This document shows positions 36,876 through 46,984 of a DNA stretch of 49,049 nt, piece by piece; position 1 is the stretch's first letter, and the number at the start of each line of letters is the position of its first letter. The stretch covers positions 1 through 49,049 of the forward strand of contig JARWMV010000112.1 of assembly GCA_030998015.1 (NCBI GenBank). The letters are read 5' to 3'. Below the pieces are notes generated by a model, which worked only from the letters and a program-made list of their open reading frames with translations, had not been told where the DNA came from and ran no database searches. A program made the translations under genes and the position numbers. This DNA is from Ceratorhiza oryzae-sativae (lineage: Eukaryota; Basidiomycota; Agaricomycetes; Cantharellales; Ceratobasidiaceae).

Positions 36876-39800
36876 CTAGTTAGTTACTTTATGAGAAAGC
36901 CATACTTTAACTGAATAAGTACCTAATTTATTTTTAGCAGTAAATGTTGAGCAATCACTTAGGTTGTTATATCCTTTTGCGAATCCTCCTCTTTCAACAA
37001 AAGTCACCGTATTTTTCATGGCGTTCAAATTTATCATACAGTTGAACAAAGATATTAATCCAAAAATGTTTCCAAAAACACCCCCAAACATGTGCAGCTA
37101 CGCTGCATTGTTTGGGGGTGGTTTTGGATCCTTCCATTTCATCCTAAGATTGGCTGTGGGTTATTAGAACAAAATCAAAAAATTAGCAAGTTTAAAATTA
37201 ATAATTACCATTCTCTGTTTCGATTCATACCTGATTTTAATTTTAAGATTTCATTGAAACCTTCAGGACTTCGATGCTTCTTACTTTTAATAATGTCAGC
37301 TGCTTTTTTAAAATCAATAAAGTCTAAGCTTTTAATTCCGACTATTCCATACTTTTCGAAAAATGGTATTATTAAATTAACAACATCTAAAAATTTAGTA
37401 ATTTGTATACCGACGGGAGATTGACGTCTGCCCCCCAAACATCAATCCTTGACATTTCCTAAGGAATTGTCAAGGAATAGCAGTTTGGGGGGTCGACGGT
37501 TTCACCTGAAATGTAATAACTCTTAGAAATAGTTACTACTGAAGGATCTACCAATTCAGTATGACCCGTGCACGCCTGCGAACGCCTTGGCTTGCCAAGG
37601 CGGCCCTGGCGTGCGCGCGGCTCGCCGCGAACGCGGCCTCGTTAACAATGCCCACGGGTCGTTGACCCTCCGCTTTATTACCCCTGCCAAGACGTGCGCT
37701 AAAGCGCAGTTCTCTAGGCAGGGCGGCTGAAATCTTGGGTTACACCTAAGATTTTAGCCGATAGAGCGGGGGCCCGCGCGCGTTAGTTGCTGGTGGGACT
37801 TGTCCCACCAACCAACGTGAGCAATCGCAACCGTTTGCGATTGCTAGTGCGCGGCATAATATCGATATTTAGCCGCCGGCTGAAAATGACGAACGGTCGT
37901 CATTTTCTACGAGGGAATCTTTAGGATTCCCTCTAACGCCGGCGGGACTTTAAGAAAAGAGCTATCCCTTCAATAAGGTCCTTCTCTCTAATATTTAAAA
38001 TTATGCTAAATTTCAACCTTACGTTATCGACCGCATTAGCAACCGAATTAGATGGGCTAGTAATAATTTGGAAGGAGCTTTCACCACTGGCAAATCCAGC
38101 CAGCCAATTTGGGTCACTGATACCTTTAAAAACATAATTAGGTCTATTAACAGGAACAATATTTGGGAAAGCTTTTTTCAAGCTATCGGAAAGACCCCAG
38201 TTTAGAGAACTTCTTAAAGCTACTAAACTTAACATACCTTCCGATGTCAAATGTTTCCGCGCGCGTTAGTTGCTGGTGGGACTTGTCCCACCAACCAACG
38301 TGAGCAATCGCAACCGTTTGCGATTGCTAGTGCGCGGCATAATATCGATATTTAGCCGCCGGCTGAAAATGACGAACGGTCGTCATTTTCTACGAGGGAA
38401 TCTTTAGGATTCCCTCTAACGCCGGCGGGACCCGTGCACGCCTGCGAACGCCTTGGCTTAAGCCAAGCAAGCTTGGCTCATATTGACCTTAAGGTCAATA
38501 ATCAAGCCAAGGCGGCCCTGGCGTGCGCGCGGCGTCTGATTCCGAGGTACCCTGGAACTGAAAGTTCCAGGGTACCTCGCAATACCTCGCCGCGAACGCG
38601 GCCTCGATAACCATACCCACGGGTCAACAGCATGTATTTATATATAAATACAATGCTGGTTGACCCTAAGCGGGGGGTATGATTTCAAAACATTGTTTAA
38701 ATATTAAAAAGTCAATTGACTTGGCTGAAATAAGTGGATATTTGTCAAAATGATCAACAATTACTTGCAATCCTTTAACAGACGTCACAGAAAACATCGC
38801 CAAGCCATTTTTAGATGTTCTGATTGTACCTACACCTAATGTGTATCTCAATTTTTCTAATAAAGCCATATCCTTAATATGTAAATTCATTGAAAAACTT
38901 ATTGACCCGTGCACGCCTGCGAACGCCCTGGCTTAAGCCAAGCAAGCTTGGCTCATATTGACCTTAAGGTCAATAATCAAGCCAAGGCGGCCCTGGCGTG
39001 CGCGCGGCGTCTGATTCCGAGGTACCCTGGAACTGAAAGTTCCAGGGTACCTCGCAATACCTCGCCGCGAACGCGGCCTCGATAACCAAACCCCTCGGGT
39101 CTACGCGCATCGGCTGAAATCTTGGGTTACACCTAAGATTTTAGCCGATAAGCGGGGTATTGATACTTTCCATTTAGTTTTCATTTTAGAGCTTGGACTA
39201 ATTGTAATAGTAAAGCAGCCCTCTGCGTCGGTAAGTCCTGACACCAACCACGGATTTAGAACAGGTTCTTGAATAGAAGTAGAAAATAGTGCTTTGTTTA
39301 ACTGGTTAGAAGGGATTTTGAATTGATAGTTTCTTTCGAAACCCATTAGAGTACACCTTAATTGCATTGTATTTATAGTAGGTCTAATGCAATAACTACC
39401 GTCTACTCGTTGCTCTTTTACAGCCTCGATTGATTGCGAGACTGATTTAGATCCGCGATAACCCATTTCATTTTCATTCATCCTATGGCTTGTTACCGTA
39501 CCTGGGTAATTACTCCAGCCACTTATAGTGTTTCCACTATAGCTTGGTACCATAGGCTTTAGGGTGTCCCCGGAGTTTGATAGTTTCACCCACTCAAGTG
39601 TCTTCCCAAGACACTCTGCAGGTACAATGTTTTGAGTTATAAGTCTACCCGCTAATCTTATTTTAATTCCGTTAAGGATAGTAGCCATTTGAGTAAATTC
39701 GATTAGATTACTATTTCTATTTAAATTTTTATTTATGACTGCTCGTGAAAATAGCATATCTTCTATTTTATAGAATTTATAATCTTTACCATTTAATCCA

Positions 39801-42800
39801 ATAAGTTGAGCTAAGATTTTACTGTCTTTGAAAGGGTTGTATAATCTCACTAATTGCAATTTAACATTTTTACCGAATAATTTACTTAAAACAACTAATA
39901 ATTTTTGAGTTCTAATAGAGTTAAAAAGAAATTTCTCAGTTCCTAAATTAAATAAGCTTGTAGTGTGGTGATTTTTAACCGTTGTCATCAAATTCATGGT
40001 TTCAAATTTATCTTGCAACTAAATAGTTTTATTGTTTTCTACCTCTGTTCATTCCGGACTTAATTTTTCTAATTTCCTCTAACCCTTCAATAGCCCCCCA
40101 ATGCGTTACCAAGCCTGTAAGGCCAGCGTATTGGGGGGGCTATCACCCCCCCAAACAATGCAGCGTAGCTGCATTAGTTTGGGGGGTCAAATGTTAGATG
40201 AGCTCCGGAACTTTTTAGGTCAGCTATTCTACACCAATCTAAAAAATCCAAAATTTTAAGACCCAAAAGAGGGTATTTATTACCCTAACCCTGTCGTCAG
40301 CGTGTACAAGTACACGCTGCTAGGGAACCTCTTCCCCTCCGCGCTCTTTGATCGCCCGCAGGGCGGCCTAAGCGCGGAGTGCTTCGGAGCCGTCTGTGTA
40401 CGGCTTAAGCCGCACACAGACGTCTCCTCTACAAGCGTGAAATTGTTGCACGTACGTGCAACAACTTCTAGGGGACGGGTCAAGAATGGTATAATTTTAT
40501 CACTTAAGTCTGAGAATCTTTTTTATCTTTCTCAACTTTTCATGCAGCCCTCCATTGGCTCAAAAACAACCAAAAGAGGGGTTCGAGAATAAATATCCAA
40601 CTCTCTGATCGCGCCTTTAGGCGCGGCCTAAGCGCTGAGGACTCCTAAATTGGGGGTGATTTGCGCAGGCAAATCTACACCCCCAATTTGGGGAAATAAA
40701 TTTAAAGGCCCGCCGGCGTTAGAGGGAATCCTAAAGATTCCCTCGTAGAAAATGACGACCGTTCGTCATTTTCAGCCGGCGGCTAAATATCGATATTATG
40801 CCGCGCACTAGCAATCGCAAACGGTTGCGATTGCTCACGTTGGTTGGTGGGACAAGTCCCACCAGCAACTAACGCGCGCGGGCATCATGGATGGCATGAT
40901 GTCTTTTAACAGAAACTGCAAAACAGCCAATGATTTTTGCGGAATTCGTATTTTGTAACCGTCCCGGTCTTTATTAATAGTGCATTTGAGATCCCATTTC
41001 TCATTTAGAGTTTTGGCCAATAGTTCGACTTCTTCTATTGTAAAACCTTGAGTATGTAATATTACTACATGGAAAGTATTACAAAAACTACCATCGTCTG
41101 CCAGCCAATAGGCCAAAGACAAAGGCCTCCCAATGCGTTACCAAGCCTGTAAGGCACGCCCTACGGGCCAGCGTATTGGGAGAGCCTTTACCCCCCCAAA
41201 CAATGCAGCATAGCTGCATCAGTTTGGGGGGTCAAAGGTGTAAGCAGCTCTTTTATGTTAGCCGGAACAATTTTTTTCCCTGAAGAATAGAATAGTTCGT
41301 ACAGCTCATTAAAACAAGGTAAAGAGTAAGTATAAAAGGTTACTCGAGAATAAATCATTCCCGTCACTTTGTGAGCTGACATATTAAAGACTTTAGGTTC
41401 TGAGCTGCAATAATCCTTAAATAGAAAGTACAAATGGTCTAAATAGTCTTTGTGAACAGTACCTTGTGAAAACATTAATCTAGCATTTACACCTTGTTTC
41501 TGAATGTTTATATCGCCCAGGCAAAGGTATTGCGAGGTAGCCTGGACCCCAGAGGTTCCAGGCTACCTCGGAATCAGGCGCCCTATTAAAATATCTCTTA
41601 ATTCCGAGGTTAGTGAAATGGATTCTCTTTCAACCTTCTTTAAACTTAACCGCCGTAAGGGTTTATCATCAGCCGGTTTAACGGGGACTAAAGACATAAT
41701 TCCTACACAGAAATCAATAGGCTGAATATATTCGGCAATAAGCAATAAAGCACTTAACAACGCAATAATTGTTATTGCGGTTTTGGCTTTTGCCTTTAAG
41801 ATTAAGAAAAGTATTGCAATTACAGAATTTTTGGAGTTAATAAATAAAATAACTCCGCTCCCTGGATCTCTAGAGATCCAGGAGGCGGAGTTAGCTACTG
41901 CCCCCCAAACATGTGCAGCTACGCTGCATTGTTTGGGGGGTCAATGGCGACATTGCAATTATTGGGGGTCTACAGCGGCTAACACGGATAATAAAAATTT
42001 GTTCACCATGTTGGGTTTTATTTTAAATTGTGCCTATGCTTTCGCATTTCTAATTATTTCCTCCACTAGACTTAGTCTAGTTAGAATCTAAACATGTACG
42101 TTTACATACAGGCTACTACTCGACTACTAGAATTTTAACCCGTACGAAAAAATTTTAGAAAAAGGCTGGATCCAATATAAGAATAAATTAGCTCTATTCC
42201 AAAAACCAAGAGAAAAGTTATTTTTATACAGGATGGGTTTTACCCTGAAACTTAAATTAAACTAGGCTAAAGAATTTAGTGCTCCATCTAGCAAAAACTT
42301 TATTTTTGTTTGTTTCCCCAAATTGGGGGTGTAGATTTGCCTGCGCAAATCACCCCCAATTTAGGAGTCCTCAGCGCTTAGGCCGCGCCTAAAGGCGCGA
42401 TCTGAGAGTTGGATTTGTTGTAAACCTTCAATAGCCCCCCAATGCGTTACCAAGCCTGTAAGGCACGCCCTACGGGCCAGCGTATTGGGGGGCTATCACC
42501 CCCCCCAAACAATGCAGCGTAGCTGCATTAGTTTGGGGGGTCAATTGTCAAATGAGCTCCCTGACCCATAAGATCAACTATTTGTTCAAATAACAATAAA
42601 TCTGCACGTTTTTGAGTTAGAAGTGGATATTCTGTAAAATGAGGTATTATAATATTTTTTAAATCTTTACGGTTAGCTACTGAATATCCGCCGGCGTTAG
42701 AGGGAATCCTAAAGATTCCCTCGTAGAAAATGACGACCGTTCGTCATTTTCAGCCGGCGGCTAAATATCGATATTATGCCGCGCACTAGCAATCGCAAAC

Positions 42801-44238
42801 GGTTGCGATTGCTCACGTTGGTTGGTGGGACAAGTCCCACCAGCAACTAACGCGCGCGGGCCCCCGCTCTATCGGCTAAAATCTTAGGTGTAACCCAAGA
42901 TTTCAGCCGCCCTGCCTAGAGAACTGCGCTTTAGCGCACGTCTTGGCAGGGGTAATAAAGCGGAGGGTCAACGACCCGTGGGCATTGTTAACGAGGCCGC
43001 GTTCGCGGCGAGCCGCGCGCACGCCAGGGCCGCCTTGGCAAGCCAAGGCGTTCGCAGGCGTGCACGGGTCATATTATTCGTAGTATCTACTCGAATTGTA
43101 CCAACTCCTCCAAAAAATTCTGGTAACTGGCCCAATAATTCCTTATCTCTGATATTTAATCCAACCCCAAATTGGGGGTGTAGATTTGCCTGCGCAAATC
43201 TTGGACCCTCCAGCCTGTTTTGTAACTGGTATCTTTGTAAATTGAAGTAGAAAAAGAACCCTCAGCGTCGACTAACCCTGAGACAAAGTAAGGATTAAGT
43301 TTTGCTTTTTCATGACTTGATGTAGAAAAATTTGAACTATTTAATTGTTTAGAAGGGATTTTGATAAGATAGTTTCTTTCGAAACCCATTAGAGTACACC
43401 TTAATTGCAATGTAAATGCTACTAAAGCATCGCAATAACTACCGTCTACTCGTTGCTCTTTTACAAATATTGTAACTACTAAGAATAAACAAAAACATTT
43501 CACTAAGGTAATTAAAATATCTGACTTAGATCCGCGATTGCCCATTTCTCTTTCGATCATATTAAAACTTGTTACTATACATGAGTGATTAGTTCATCCA
43601 CACATAAACTTTCGAATATGGCTTAGTATTTTAATCTTTAGGGTGTCCCCGGAGTTTGATAGTTTTCCCCATAATGGAGTTTTCCCAGAACTCCAAACAG
43701 GTTTAAATCTTGACTTTTCAGTTGGAATTGCCCCTAGAATAGGTGAGTAATCTGGGTCTTCTAGCCGCGCTAGAGAATGGGGTCCTTTTGATTCGGTGAT
43801 CGGCTGTAGCCTTATTTGATTTTCAGTGTCGGCTAAAGTCGATAAATTAGCCGTGCTATGTCGCGGCATTGTCGGAGCATAGTATGATTTCAGATTTTGT
43901 TCTGTAAAGTAAAAACATAAGCTTATTATAACAGTTCTAGGCGTAATAGCATAAAAAGGTGTGCTAATTAGAGAAGACAATCTAAGGTAAAAATTTGTTA
44001 TAATTTTATTTGCTTTTTTTCTGTTAGCATGTTCCGTAGAAGCTCCTAAGGAAGAAAAGTTATATGACAATCCTTGCCCGGCATATAGAGAAGCCGAACT
44101 AAAGCTTGGGTTAATTACTTTTTTTAATAGATGGCTTGTAGCCACATTATCAGGGCTAAACCCGATATTGCTTGGCTTAGGGTTTGGTACTGCGCTTTCA
44201 GCGCTAAAGCCGTTAGTTAGATTTGGATTATTTTTCAT
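36876..44238 (-). CDS. rps3: Mitochondrial ribosomal protein S3, three exons
   Basis: Encodes the small-subunit ribosomal protein S3 (uS3). Exons are 44238-43699 (MKNNPNL..., with RLSSLISTPFYAITPRTVII typical of fungal Rps3), 40018-39620 (KFLFNSIRTQKLLVVLSKLF, VRLYNPFKDSKILAQLIGLN, to GRLITQNIVP) and 37025-36876 (MKNTVTFVERGGFAKG to FTAKNKLGTYSVKVWLSHK, TAG). Sum 1089 nt, 362 codons plus stop. Exon 2 starts after an intron ending TTTAG; the exon 1 end is placed before a P2-like hairpin by analogy with intron 2 and is the least certain boundary. The N-terminal 70 residues are variable in this family. Confidence 0.85.
37430..37497. repeat. E hairpin (TCCTTGACATTTCC type)
   Basis: In the rps3 intron-2 endonuclease after YYISGET. 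Confidence 0.85.
37563..37773 (+). mobile_element. Family B short form, composite
   Basis: Carries the extra CCCCTGCCAAGACG hairpin; joined to A 37774-37945. Confidence 0.9.
37774..37945 (+). mobile_element. Family A element (copy 24), B-short/A composite
   Basis: Right half of composite 37563-37945 in the rps3 intron-2 ORF; removal gives LKS-HTELVDP in frame. Confidence 0.95.
38257..38428 (+). mobile_element. Family A element (copy 25), joined to B
   Basis: A+B unit 38257-38681; removal joins CFEII to KHLTSEG in frame. Confidence 0.95.
38429..38681 (+). mobile_element. Family B element, A+B unit
   Basis: Full-length; in the rps3 intron-2 ORF. Confidence 0.92.
38904..39160 (+). mobile_element. 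Family B variant ending in CGGCTGAAATC hairpin
   Basis: Flanks share ATTGA; the AT-rich hairpin is replaced by the hairpin otherwise seen in the short form. Confidence 0.88.
40090..40191. repeat. E hairpin block
   Basis: Between GAHLT and IEGLEE of the LAGLIDADG remnant; the block at 42432-42544 occupies the same protein position in a paralogue. Confidence 0.82.
40281..40482. repeat. P + half-D + F module cluster
   Basis: Near-identical to 11800-12001, here in a LAGLIDADG remnant of rps3 intron 1. Confidence 0.85.
40597..40693 (+). mobile_element. Family C element
   Basis: Next to A copy 26 in rps3 intron 1. Confidence 0.9.
40710..40881 (-). mobile_element. Family A element (copy 26)
   Basis: Three codons before the stop of the second rps3 intron-1 endonuclease; exact removal gives MMRL-stop. 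Confidence 0.95.
41124..41239. repeat. E hairpin block with 12-bp nested insert
   Basis: In the second rps3 intron-1 ORF between ELLTPL and SLAYW, the same protein position as 32997-33109 in the nad2 intron-1 ORF. Confidence 0.82.
41855..41888. repeat. G palindrome
   Basis: Near the N-terminus of the second rps3 intron-1 endonuclease. Confidence 0.85.
42316..42413 (-). mobile_element. Family C element
   Basis: Removal joins IEGLQQI to NKQK-stop. Confidence 0.88.
42688..42859 (-). mobile_element. Family A element (copy 27), inverted composite
   Basis: With B-short 42860-43070 forms the same composite in opposite orientation inside the first rps3 intron-1 ORF. Confidence 0.95.
42860..43070 (-). 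mobile_element. Family B short form, inverted composite
   Basis: Includes the CCCCTGCCAAGACG hairpin; joined to A 42688-42859. Confidence 0.9.
43164..43200 (-). repeat. Family C half element
   Basis: Only the CCCCAATTT / GATTTGCGC hairpin; lies just after a LAGLIDADG helix. Confidence 0.85.
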
Positions 44239-44416
44239 TTATTTTTATTATTAAAGGATAAGATACGGTAACACAGTATTAATTGTTTTTTTTGGTAAAA
44301 TAAATACTGCAGCTACGCTGCAGTACTCCAAATTGTTTATGGGCTGTAAGTCCTTAAAACTTTTGGTTGAATAAAAAAAACATGATTTGTATGTACGTCA
44401 GCAAATTAATTTTTCC

Positions 44417-44730
44417 TCCTCTTCCCTTTCAGCATCTACCCCCCAAACAATGCAGCGCAAGCTGCATATGTTTGGGGGAAGAGACCGCTGCCGCTGTTAG
44501 ATCGCTCTATCTTACCCGTGCCCGCCTACGATCGCAGCTTAAGCTGCGGCCCTGGCGTGCGCGGGCTCGCGGCCAGAGGGGCCGCCTCGAGCACAACCTC
44601 GGAATCAGGCGCCTCCCGTGGTGGATGGGCCCGAGCGTAGCGACGGTCCTCACCACCACGGGGGGTACGATAGAACGGCCGATTGCGGCAGCGTACTCCT
44701 AATTTTATCGCTTACGCGATAAAATTGGGG
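44417..44730 (+). repeat. K repeat, 314 bp
   Basis: Second near-identical copy, upstream of rps3. Partial K sequence also at 47968-48126. Confidence 0.93.
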
Positions 44731-44841
44731 TAAATTTATTTCTTTAGTTTGTTTTTGGGTTCATCAGCCAAAATTATATCCTCCCTCAGCAGTGCGCAAA
44801 GGGAACCATTTGCGCGGTAGGCTAAATAGCCTCGGTTTTAT

Positions 44842-45094
44842 GACCCGTGCACGCCTGCGAACGCCTTGGCTTAAGCCAAGCAAGCTTGGCTCATATTGAC
44901 CTTAAGGTCAATAATCAAGCCAAGGCGGCCCTGGCGTGCGCGCGGCGTCTGATTCCGAGGTACCCTGGAACTTAAAGTTCCAGGGTACCTCGCAATACCT
45001 CGCCGCGAACGCGGCCTCGATAACCATACCCCTCGGGTCAACAGCATGTATTTATATATAAATACAATGCTGGTTGACCCTAAGCGGGGGTATG
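44842..45094 (+). mobile_element. Family B element
   Basis: TATGA on both flanks; intergenic upstream of rps3. Confidence 0.93.
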
Positions 45095-45498
45095 ATACAA
45101 AAACGACCTCTACTGAGGGACCTAATCACAAGATGGTGGCGTGTCCTCTAGCTGAAATTGTTGCACGTACGTGCAACAACTTCACGCTTGAGGCGGAACT
45201 ACCCACCTACCGATTAATAAGGGGGATACCGTTTTCATTTTTCGGGCGGTTTGAAAAATATAAATTTCGGAGAACGGAGAAAATAAAATAAGGCTAATTT
45301 GAAGAAATAGTTCCTGGCACTAAGATCGCCGTACTTAGTACGGGCTTTACTGCCCGCGCTGAGCCAACTTTCACAGCAGATGGATCGTCTTATCATTGAT
45401 CGACCCTATGGCCGAAATCCTAGGATTTCGGCAGGGTAAAGTACCAGAATAAATCGTCCTGGCCAGAGATCTCAGGCGAAGCGATTTTGGGTTAAGAA

Positions 45499-45726
45499 AT
45501 GTCAACAACATTTCTATACACGGGGTTAATAGCAATTTATTTTTCGCTAATACTCTTTTCTTGCCACGCGCTGTGTGCGCGCCTAAAAGTGAAGCGTGCA
45601 CTAGTGCAAACTGCTATTTTGGCAGAAAAAAGTACTGCGGTTAAAGTTATAATTTTATTTTACTCTAACTTCTCTTTTATGATATTTTATCGGTACTTTG
45701 TACTAGTTTATGATGACGAATTTTGA
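45499..45726 (+). CDS. Hypothetical small membrane ORF
   Basis: Seventy-five codons from ATG, the only plus-strand frame here not built from repeat families. MSTTFLYTGLIAIYFSLILF begins a predicted membrane segment and a second hydrophobic stretch (FYSNFSFMIFYRYFVLVY) is near the end. The terminal TGA would be Trp under the code inferred here, extending it by a few residues. I do not recognise it, and everything else nearby is on the opposite strand, so it may be chance. Confidence 0.25.
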   Translation: MSTTFLYTGLIAIYFSLILFSCHALCARLKVKRALVQTAILAEKSTAVKVIILFYSNFSFMIFYRYFVLVYDDEF

Positions 45727-45800
45727 CTGAGCCCTTCGAGGCTGAAGTAAAAAACGTTTCGGAAATCCCCTCTGGTAAATTTTTAATCAAGATAATTTAC

Positions 45801-45875
45801 GAGCCGAAAAAAGGAATTGAACCCTTATTACACCGACATGAGCGATGAGTTTTAACCACTTAAACTATTTCAGCT
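45801..45875 (-). tRNA. trnM: tRNA-Met(CAU)
   Basis: Acceptor AGCTGAA/TTCGGCT pairs fully with one G-U. D arm AGTTTAAGTGGTTAAAACT; anticodon stem CATCG/CGGTG enclosing CTCATGT (CAU); T arm with GTTCAATTCC. The second CAU tRNA is at 47560-47633; which is initiator, elongator or lysidine-Ile cannot be told by eye. Confidence 0.85.
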
Positions 45876-45929
45876 ATTTTAAGGTTTTGTTTCAAGAGGT
45901 GAAATATCAGGATCCCTGTAAATCTAATA

Positions 45930-46165
45930 TGACCCGTTCTCGGCGAGATAGCGGGCGTCTGATTCCGAGGTACCCTGGAACTTAAAGTTCCAGGGTACCT
46001 CGCAATACCTCGCCGCGAACGCGGCCTCGAGATCCATACCCACGGGGGATAGTACGCCGGAATCTTCCTTCCCGTGGGGTTAGGGACCGTCGCTCCGCTC
46101 GGGCCCATACCCCAAGCCCGAGGCGGCCCCTCTGGCCGCGAGCCCGCGCACGCCAGGGCCGCAGC
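45930..46165. repeat. Mosaic of B and K modules
   Basis: GACCCGTT, a GAGGTACCCTGG palindrome and CGCGAACGCGGCCTCG, then inverted K-type sequence ending GCCAGGGCCGCAGC. Confidence 0.7.
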
Positions 46166-46179
46166 TTATCCTCTAGCTA

Positions 46180-46265
46180 GGGGACGGGTCGGGAATCCCT
46201 CAGGCATACTGTTGCTCTTTAATATCTACTGAGCAATTTCACCGCTCTAAAGATAGCCATACGCT
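46180..46265 (-). other. Possible small-subunit rRNA-like fragment
   Basis: The minus strand reads AGCGGTGAAATTGCTCAGTA then GATATTAAAGAGCAACAGTA and TGCCTGAGG. This resembles the conserved SSU run GGTGAAATGCGTAGAGAT...AATACCGGTGGCGAAGG in order and spacing. It is bounded by hairpin clusters. The match is short and could be coincidence; no other convincing rns block was found nearby. Confidence 0.25.
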
Positions 46266-46585
46266 GCAGTGTTCCTCCTCTTCCCTTTCAGCATCTACCC
46301 CCCAAACAATGCAGCGCAAGCTGCATATGTTTGGGGGTCAGATGCCACTCAAACATGTGCAGCTACGCTGCATTGTTTGAGGGGCATCCGCCCCCCAATA
46401 AGGTAATGGCCCCCCCCCCAATACGTTTGTGACGCATTGGGAGGCCATTGCCTTATTGGGGGTCACCTGCGTCTGTGGTCGTGTTCCAGGAACACGGCCG
46501 CAGACGGGAAGAGCCCGCGGCAGTAAGACTGGGGCTGGACCTTAGACCAGCATCAGTCCAAATTTCACAATATCAGGGGGCATAC

Positions 46586-46659
46586 GGTGGAATAATTGAC
46601 GGAAGTTGATCTGGTCAGACCAACTGACTTTTTTGCAGACGTCAATTTTCCATCGGCGG
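46586..46659. repeat. J hairpin
   Basis: Second copy, followed by GACTGCCCCCTGTCGTG hairpin. Confidence 0.8.
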
Positions 46660-46876
46660 GGACTGCCCCCTGTCGTGCATTAAAACATACCACGACAGTG
46701 TAAGTCATGAAAAACATTTGGTTTAAATTTTACCCGTCCTCGATGGGACGGCCGCCCGGCCGAGATAGCGGGATCGCTGCGAAGCTGCCTCGTAGACCGG
46801 GTAACAACTATGGCGAAATCTTAAATTTGCCGCCTCTAAACTTTGATGGGCGGCATCCAGTGCCGTCCTAACCATA

Positions 46877-46972
46877 CCCCGCCAATCGATGTAGATTTGC
46901 CTTCGCAAATCATCGATTAGTGGAGCCCTCCGCGCTTAGGCCGCCCTGCGGGCGATCAAAGAGCGCGGAGGG
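46877..46972 (-). mobile_element. Family D element
   Basis: In the right-hand spacer; no nested hairpin. Confidence 0.85.
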
Positions 46973-46984
46973 ATTGAGGTTATT

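Larger units (their letters stand above)
37026..39619 (-). other. rps3 intron 2 (group IA type)
   Basis: Follows ATTGTACCT. Its 5' part has hairpin GTGTCTTGGGAAGACAC and the IA-like core AACTATCAAACTCCGGGGAC, translated in frame within the intron ORF. Ends ...AAATTTG before AACGCCATG. Downstream of the ORF stop an E hairpin sits at 37073-37128. Confidence 0.75.
37205..39619 (-). pseudogene. LAGLIDADG endonuclease in rps3 intron 2, interrupted
   Basis: In frame with exon 2 through VKLSNSGDTLKPMVPSYSGN, MGYRGSKS, VKEQRVDGSYC and LRCTLMGFERNYQF. Helix 1 is NPWLVSGLTDAEGCFTITI; then FSMNLHIKDMALLEKLRYTL and FDKYPLISAKSIDFLIFKQC; helix 2 is DPNWLAGFASGESSFQI; the end is KKHRSPEGFNEILKLKSGMN with stop at 37205. 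Interruptions: B variant 38904-39160, A+B 38257-38681, B-short+A 37563-37945 and E 37430-37497. Joins CFEII-KHLTSEG and LKS-HTELVDP are in frame, so nearly a full two-motif enzyme can be read. Confidence 0.85.
40031..40590 (-). pseudogene. LAGLIDADG C-terminal remnant in rps3 intron 1
   Basis: FSDLSDKIIPFL, then an F/D/P cluster (40281-40482), then YPLLGLKILDFLDWCRIADL, SSGAHLT, E hairpins (40090-40191) and IEGLEEIRKIKSGMNRGRKQ with TAA. It matches the end of the rps3 intron-2 endonuclease (FNEILKLKSGMN). No LAGLIDADG helix precedes it, so it is a leftover of an older ORF. Confidence 0.72.
40702..42009 (-). pseudogene. Second LAGLIDADG endonuclease in rps3 intron 1, interrupted
   Basis: MVNKFLLSVLA, a hydrophobic leader ITIIALLSALLLIAEYI, MSLVPVKPADDKPLRRLSLK, LRDILIG; after a hairpin (41523-41585), [60 protein letters not shown]; after an E block, [58 protein letters not shown]. 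Removing A 40710-40881 gives MMRL and TAA. It belongs to the same subfamily as the cox3 and nad2 intron-1 enzymes. Confidence 0.82.
40019..43698 (-). other. rps3 intron 1 (group IA type), with nested endonuclease ORFs
   Basis: Shares the core AACTATCAAACTCCGGGGAC with intron 2, preceded by hairpin GGAGTTCTGGGAAAACTCC. Contains one complete LAGLIDADG ORF (43698-42300), a second of a different subfamily (42009-40702) and the C-terminal remnant of a third (about 40590-40031). Ends ...TTTAG before TTGCAAGAT. Confidence 0.7.
42300..43698 (-). pseudogene. LAGLIDADG endonuclease in rps3 intron 1, interrupted
   Basis: Intron-core peptide GKLSNSGDTLK, then MIEREMGNRGSKSD, VKEQRVDGSYC, LRCTLMGFERNYLIKIPSKQ; helix NPYFVSGLVDAEGSFSTSIY; LNIRDKELLGQLPEFFGGVG; after the inverted A/B-short composite (42688-43070), YSVANRKDLKNIIIPHFTEY, LFEQIVDLMGQGAHL; after an E block, IEGLQQI and, across C 42316-42413, NKQK with TAA at 42300-42302. 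A half C element (43164-43200) sits just after the LAGLIDADG helix. One in-frame TGA near the start may be Trp. Confidence 0.8.

Noticed and set aside
40281..40300. Telomere-like TAACCCTAACCC
   Set aside because: Only one and a half units, part of the P module that recurs internally at 11800 and 47247.
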